Below are positions 6,199 through 6,597 of a stretch of DNA of 6,597 bases, piece by piece. The position numbers were made by a program, and so were the translations under genes. Position 1 is the stretch's first letter. Every line of letters begins with the position of its first letter. The stretch is taken from assembly GCA_946481605.1 (NCBI GenBank), contig CAMLPA010000185.1, forward strand, positions 1-6,597, read 5' to 3'. Origin of the DNA: an uncultured Flavihumibacter sp. (lineage in GTDB: Bacteria > Bacteroidota > Bacteroidia > Chitinophagales > Chitinophagaceae). The notes beneath the pieces are model-generated. The model searched no databases and was not told the origin of the DNA. It saw nothing but the letters and a program-made list of their open reading frames with translations.

Positions 6199-6597
6199 TC
6201 AATTGCGCGTTTCAGGTTTAACCGCTATTCCTACAATTGCAGAACCATTTGCCTGATCCCCACTTAATATTTTTGTGAAATTCCTTTTGTATTTGAGTAT
6301 TCTTTTTTCAAAATACTCATAAGACAGATATGCGACAACTGTTGTAAATATTATGCAAAGTACTATAAAGGCAGTTATGGAAACCCATGTCATGTTTACT
6401 GCAAAAAACGTTGTCATCTCCCACATCAACAGGATAATCAAAGGATGATATACATAAGATCCGTACGATATTTTCCCCATAAAATCGCACACTTTATTTT
6501 CAAGATTGAATATGACTGACTTGTTCGTTGCCAAATTCAGTATGAGCACTAACGATGGGAGCGCGTGAAATGTATGCTGGAAGGGACCAGAATGAAC
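6199..6597 (-). CDS. Acyltransferase 3 family membrane protein, C-terminal fragment (start beyond window)
   Basis: The reading frame stays open to the right window edge, so this is the 3' part of a larger gene; 132 codons are visible before a TGA stop. A GTG at 6549 is internal and should not be taken as the start. The visible part has a G-K-I-S-Y-G-S-Y-x-Y-H-P motif at fragment residues 41-52. This is the usual family signature leading into a late membrane helix. A second hydrophobic helix at about 71-92 is followed by an S-Y-E-Y-F-E-K-R motif at 92-99, the typical cytoplasmic end of acyltransferase 3 (OafA/YrhL-like) proteins. A polar tail of about 30 residues follows. Family members are multi-pass inner-membrane proteins that move acetyl or other acyl groups onto sugars, so O-acylation of the locus glycan is the likely job. 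The catalytic N-terminal His-containing region is not visible, so activity and acyl donor cannot be judged. DNA here is clearly AT-rich compared with the genes downstream. Confidence 0.85.
   Translation of the reverse strand, partial: VHSGPFQHTFHALPSLVLILNLATNKSVIFNLENKVCDFMGKISYGSYVYHPLIILLMWEMTTFFAVNMTWVSITAFIVLCIIFTTVVAYLSYEYFEKRILKYKRNFTKILSGDQANGSAIVGIAVKPETRN

Noticed and set aside
6199..6549. Acyltransferase as a complete 116-residue gene starting at GTG 6549
   Set aside because: The frame continues open to the window edge, and the visible part is only the C-terminal helices of a much larger family.

Overview
The window is one uninterrupted block of eight genes, all on the minus strand and therefore read from right to left. 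Six are complete and two are cut by the window edges. In transcription order they are: the C-terminal end of a membrane acyltransferase 3 protein; a GT2 glycosyltransferase of the WfgS-like type; a GT4 glycosyltransferase; a StrF-domain (GT2-like) glycosyltransferase; a class I SAM-dependent methyltransferase; a second classical GT2; a GT4 with a GTG start; and the N-terminal part of a third GT4. There are no RNA genes, mobile elements, CRISPR arrays or intergenic stretches over 300 bases. The largest gap between genes is 15 bases.

The content (six diverse glycosyltransferases, a sugar-type methyltransferase and an integral-membrane acyltransferase) is that of the assembly section of a surface polysaccharide locus: O-antigen, capsule or exopolysaccharide. 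The glycosyltransferases would build the glycan repeat on the cytoplasmic face of the membrane. The methyltransferase and acyltransferase would decorate it. No flippase, polymerase, initiating phosphoglycosyl transferase, chain-length regulator or export gene lies in the window, so the polymer type and export route cannot be read from it.

Junctions are very tight. Three in a row (GT4/StrF-like, StrF-like/methyltransferase, methyltransferase/GT2) are 4-base ATGA stop-start overlaps, and the others are gaps of 7, 9, 15 and 9 bases. This indicates one polycistronic unit with probable translational coupling. The promoter and terminator must lie outside the window.

The organism is probably a member of the Bacteroidota, perhaps a Chitinophagaceae relative. 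The reasons are moderate GC, mostly absent Shine-Dalgarno sequences with A/T-rich leaders, and the style of the proteins. This is inference and no marker gene is present. GC is uneven: a hand count gives about 33% over 6241-6480 (acyltransferase) and about 52% over 4621-4860 (GT4).

I do not see a clearly new biological system. The points most worth a second look are a slippery A AAA AAA heptamer placed exactly at the methyltransferase/GT2 stop-start overlap, an A10 tract inside the GTG-start GT4 where a one-base slip either way would truncate the protein, and the StrF-like gene coupled to the methyltransferase.
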